Source: Solicoccozyma terricola (taxonomy: Eukaryota; Basidiomycota; Tremellomycetes; Filobasidiales; Piskurozymaceae). From it: a DNA stretch of 64,000 nucleotides. The notes under the pieces are model-generated. The model was not told the DNA's origin. It searched no databases and saw only the letters and a list, made by a program, of their open reading frames with translations. The first letter of the stretch is position 1; every line of letters begins with the position of its first letter. Both the position numbers and the translations under genes were made by a program. Shown one piece after another: positions 63,080-64,000 of the stretch. The stretch is taken from assembly GCA_001600875.1 (NCBI GenBank), contig BCLD01000018.1, positions 396,084-460,083 of the forward strand. The letters run 5' to 3'.

Positions 63080-64000
63080 GTTGTCGATGTGGGTAGGGAG
63101 TTGGTCTAAAGGACAAGAATAACATGGGGTAAATGGACAAGCCACGCACCGGGTGTTCAATGTATATGTATGCGTTTTCTATCCTGCCGTTCAAGGTCCG
63201 ACTATCGAGTGTTTGAAGAAGCAGAGATTCAGAAACGAGAAAAAAGACACACAATATCAGTAGATTGTCCGCTGGATCTGCCGCTCGGATTTCAGCCCAC
63301 AAAGGGCGAGTGGCTTTAGCCTGCCTTTATCCTCACCTTTCGACGCTACCGGCGGTAATGTTTCAGCACTTGAGCAAACTCCGACACGATGTTGCAACGT
63401 GCGACGGTGTTGCAAGGGGACGGTGGTTGGGGGGTAAGGGGGGATGGTACGGCGTGCGGCAGAGTGTCGAGGCAGACGGGAGGTGTTCCGTGGTTGGAGT
63501 TGGTTCTTGTATGGGACGGCGTGCGAAACTTGGAGTTGGAGAAAGCTCAAGCACCGACAGCTGGGGATGAGCAAAGGACTGGGCAGTGGTATGAACAGGC
63601 GAGTTGAGCTGAACACGGTGCTGCAAGATGGGACTGAAAGTTGGGAAAACGTTGCTGACCCCTTTCCTTTCATCCGCGTCACGAAAATACGTCACTGGGC
63701 GGGGACAGACAAATCCCGTAGAAGCACCGTTCGTCCTTCCACGGGGAAGAGGATGGGGATGAGGAGCCAGAACAGCTGTCTGCGCTCGTACACAAAGACA
63801 GCTTGGTGGAAACATCAAGACATTGATACTATAACGGGTAATGACTATAAGGGAGCGAACTGGTCTGGAACTACTACTGCAATGCGCAAAAGGGCCCTTC
63901 TGCAACTATCCAGCAATAAGCACAGCTGGACCGGCGACTATCACTGTGGTAGTTGTTGACAAAGAATCAGCGACGTCGAAAAGCCACATAGATCTACTTT
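63080..64000. other. Upstream region of TPS1 and window end
   Basis: 921 nt. No coding exon is convincing; open frames on both strands lack motifs. G-rich stretches (63413-63450) occur. The window ends before the next gene. Confidence 0.4.

Noticed and set aside
63410..63670. AGGGG/CCCCT stress-response elements upstream of TPS1
   Set aside because: G4/C4 strings are so common throughout this window that such short matches carry no information.
63363..63905. 180-codon minus-strand frame upstream of TPS1
   Set aside because: Low-complexity composition, competing frames on both strands, and no motif.

Overview
The window is nuclear DNA from a basidiomycete fungus, probably a yeast-like Agaricomycotina lineage (the phylum is well supported by gene content, the class is a guess). 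Genes are compact and intron-dense, with 3 to 12 introns each, mostly 45-90 nt, with GTGAGT or GTGGGT donors, CTNAC branch points and CAG acceptors. Exons shorter than 20 nt recur. Nearly all genes are conserved eukaryotic housekeeping genes, and most could be identified by splicing exons by eye against conserved motifs.

Layout: MCH1-like transporter (-), ALG8 (+), NSR1/nucleolin-like (+), PP4 catalytic subunit (-, split in this assembly), a 3-ketoacyl-CoA thiolase 5' fragment (+, apparently misplaced), STIMATE-family membrane protein (-), SEC18/NSF (+), a THOC7-like coiled-coil protein (+), CCT7 (-), peroxisomal enoyl-CoA isomerase (-), fatty-acid-hydroxylase-superfamily protein (+), then a 9-kb block (about 22.8-32.3 kb) with two divergent paralogues of an unrecognised cysteine-rich family flanking one small unknown gene. 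After it come GND1 (-), a mitochondrial TPR protein (-), a GTPBP1-type GTPase (+), a GroES/MDR protein with a long disordered N-terminus (+), actin (-), RPN10 (+), mitoribosomal DAP3/mS29 (-), OST2/DAD1 (+), an unidentified ORF (-), a PTC1-like PP2C phosphatase (-), a second MCT-type transporter (+) and TPS1 (-).

Three features stand out. (1) Long C or G homopolymers (up to 85 nt) sit inside introns. On the coding strand the C-runs often lie directly between the branch point and the 3' splice site. One such tract appears to have caused a scaffolding error: the last exons of the PP4 catalytic gene (7392-7643) are separated from the rest (9084-10153) by an N gap, a thiolase 5' fragment and a G32 run. 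(2) A hairpin-rich tandem repeat (core GCGAGCGAAGCGAGC) fills an 893-nt intron of RPN10. A related block lies in inverted orientation upstream of actin, with a compensatory change in one hairpin stem. (3) The paralogue pair at 23.3-31.7 kb shares intron positions and three Cys clusters that I cannot assign to a known family. Its surroundings lack the G/C homopolymers seen in nearly all other genes.

Several neighbouring genes are head-to-head with short shared promoters (STIMATE/SEC18, TPR/GTPBP1, DAP3/OST2). A CACGTG E-box recurs upstream of at least six transcription units. I saw no tRNA or rRNA gene, no transposase and no convincing transposon ORF.
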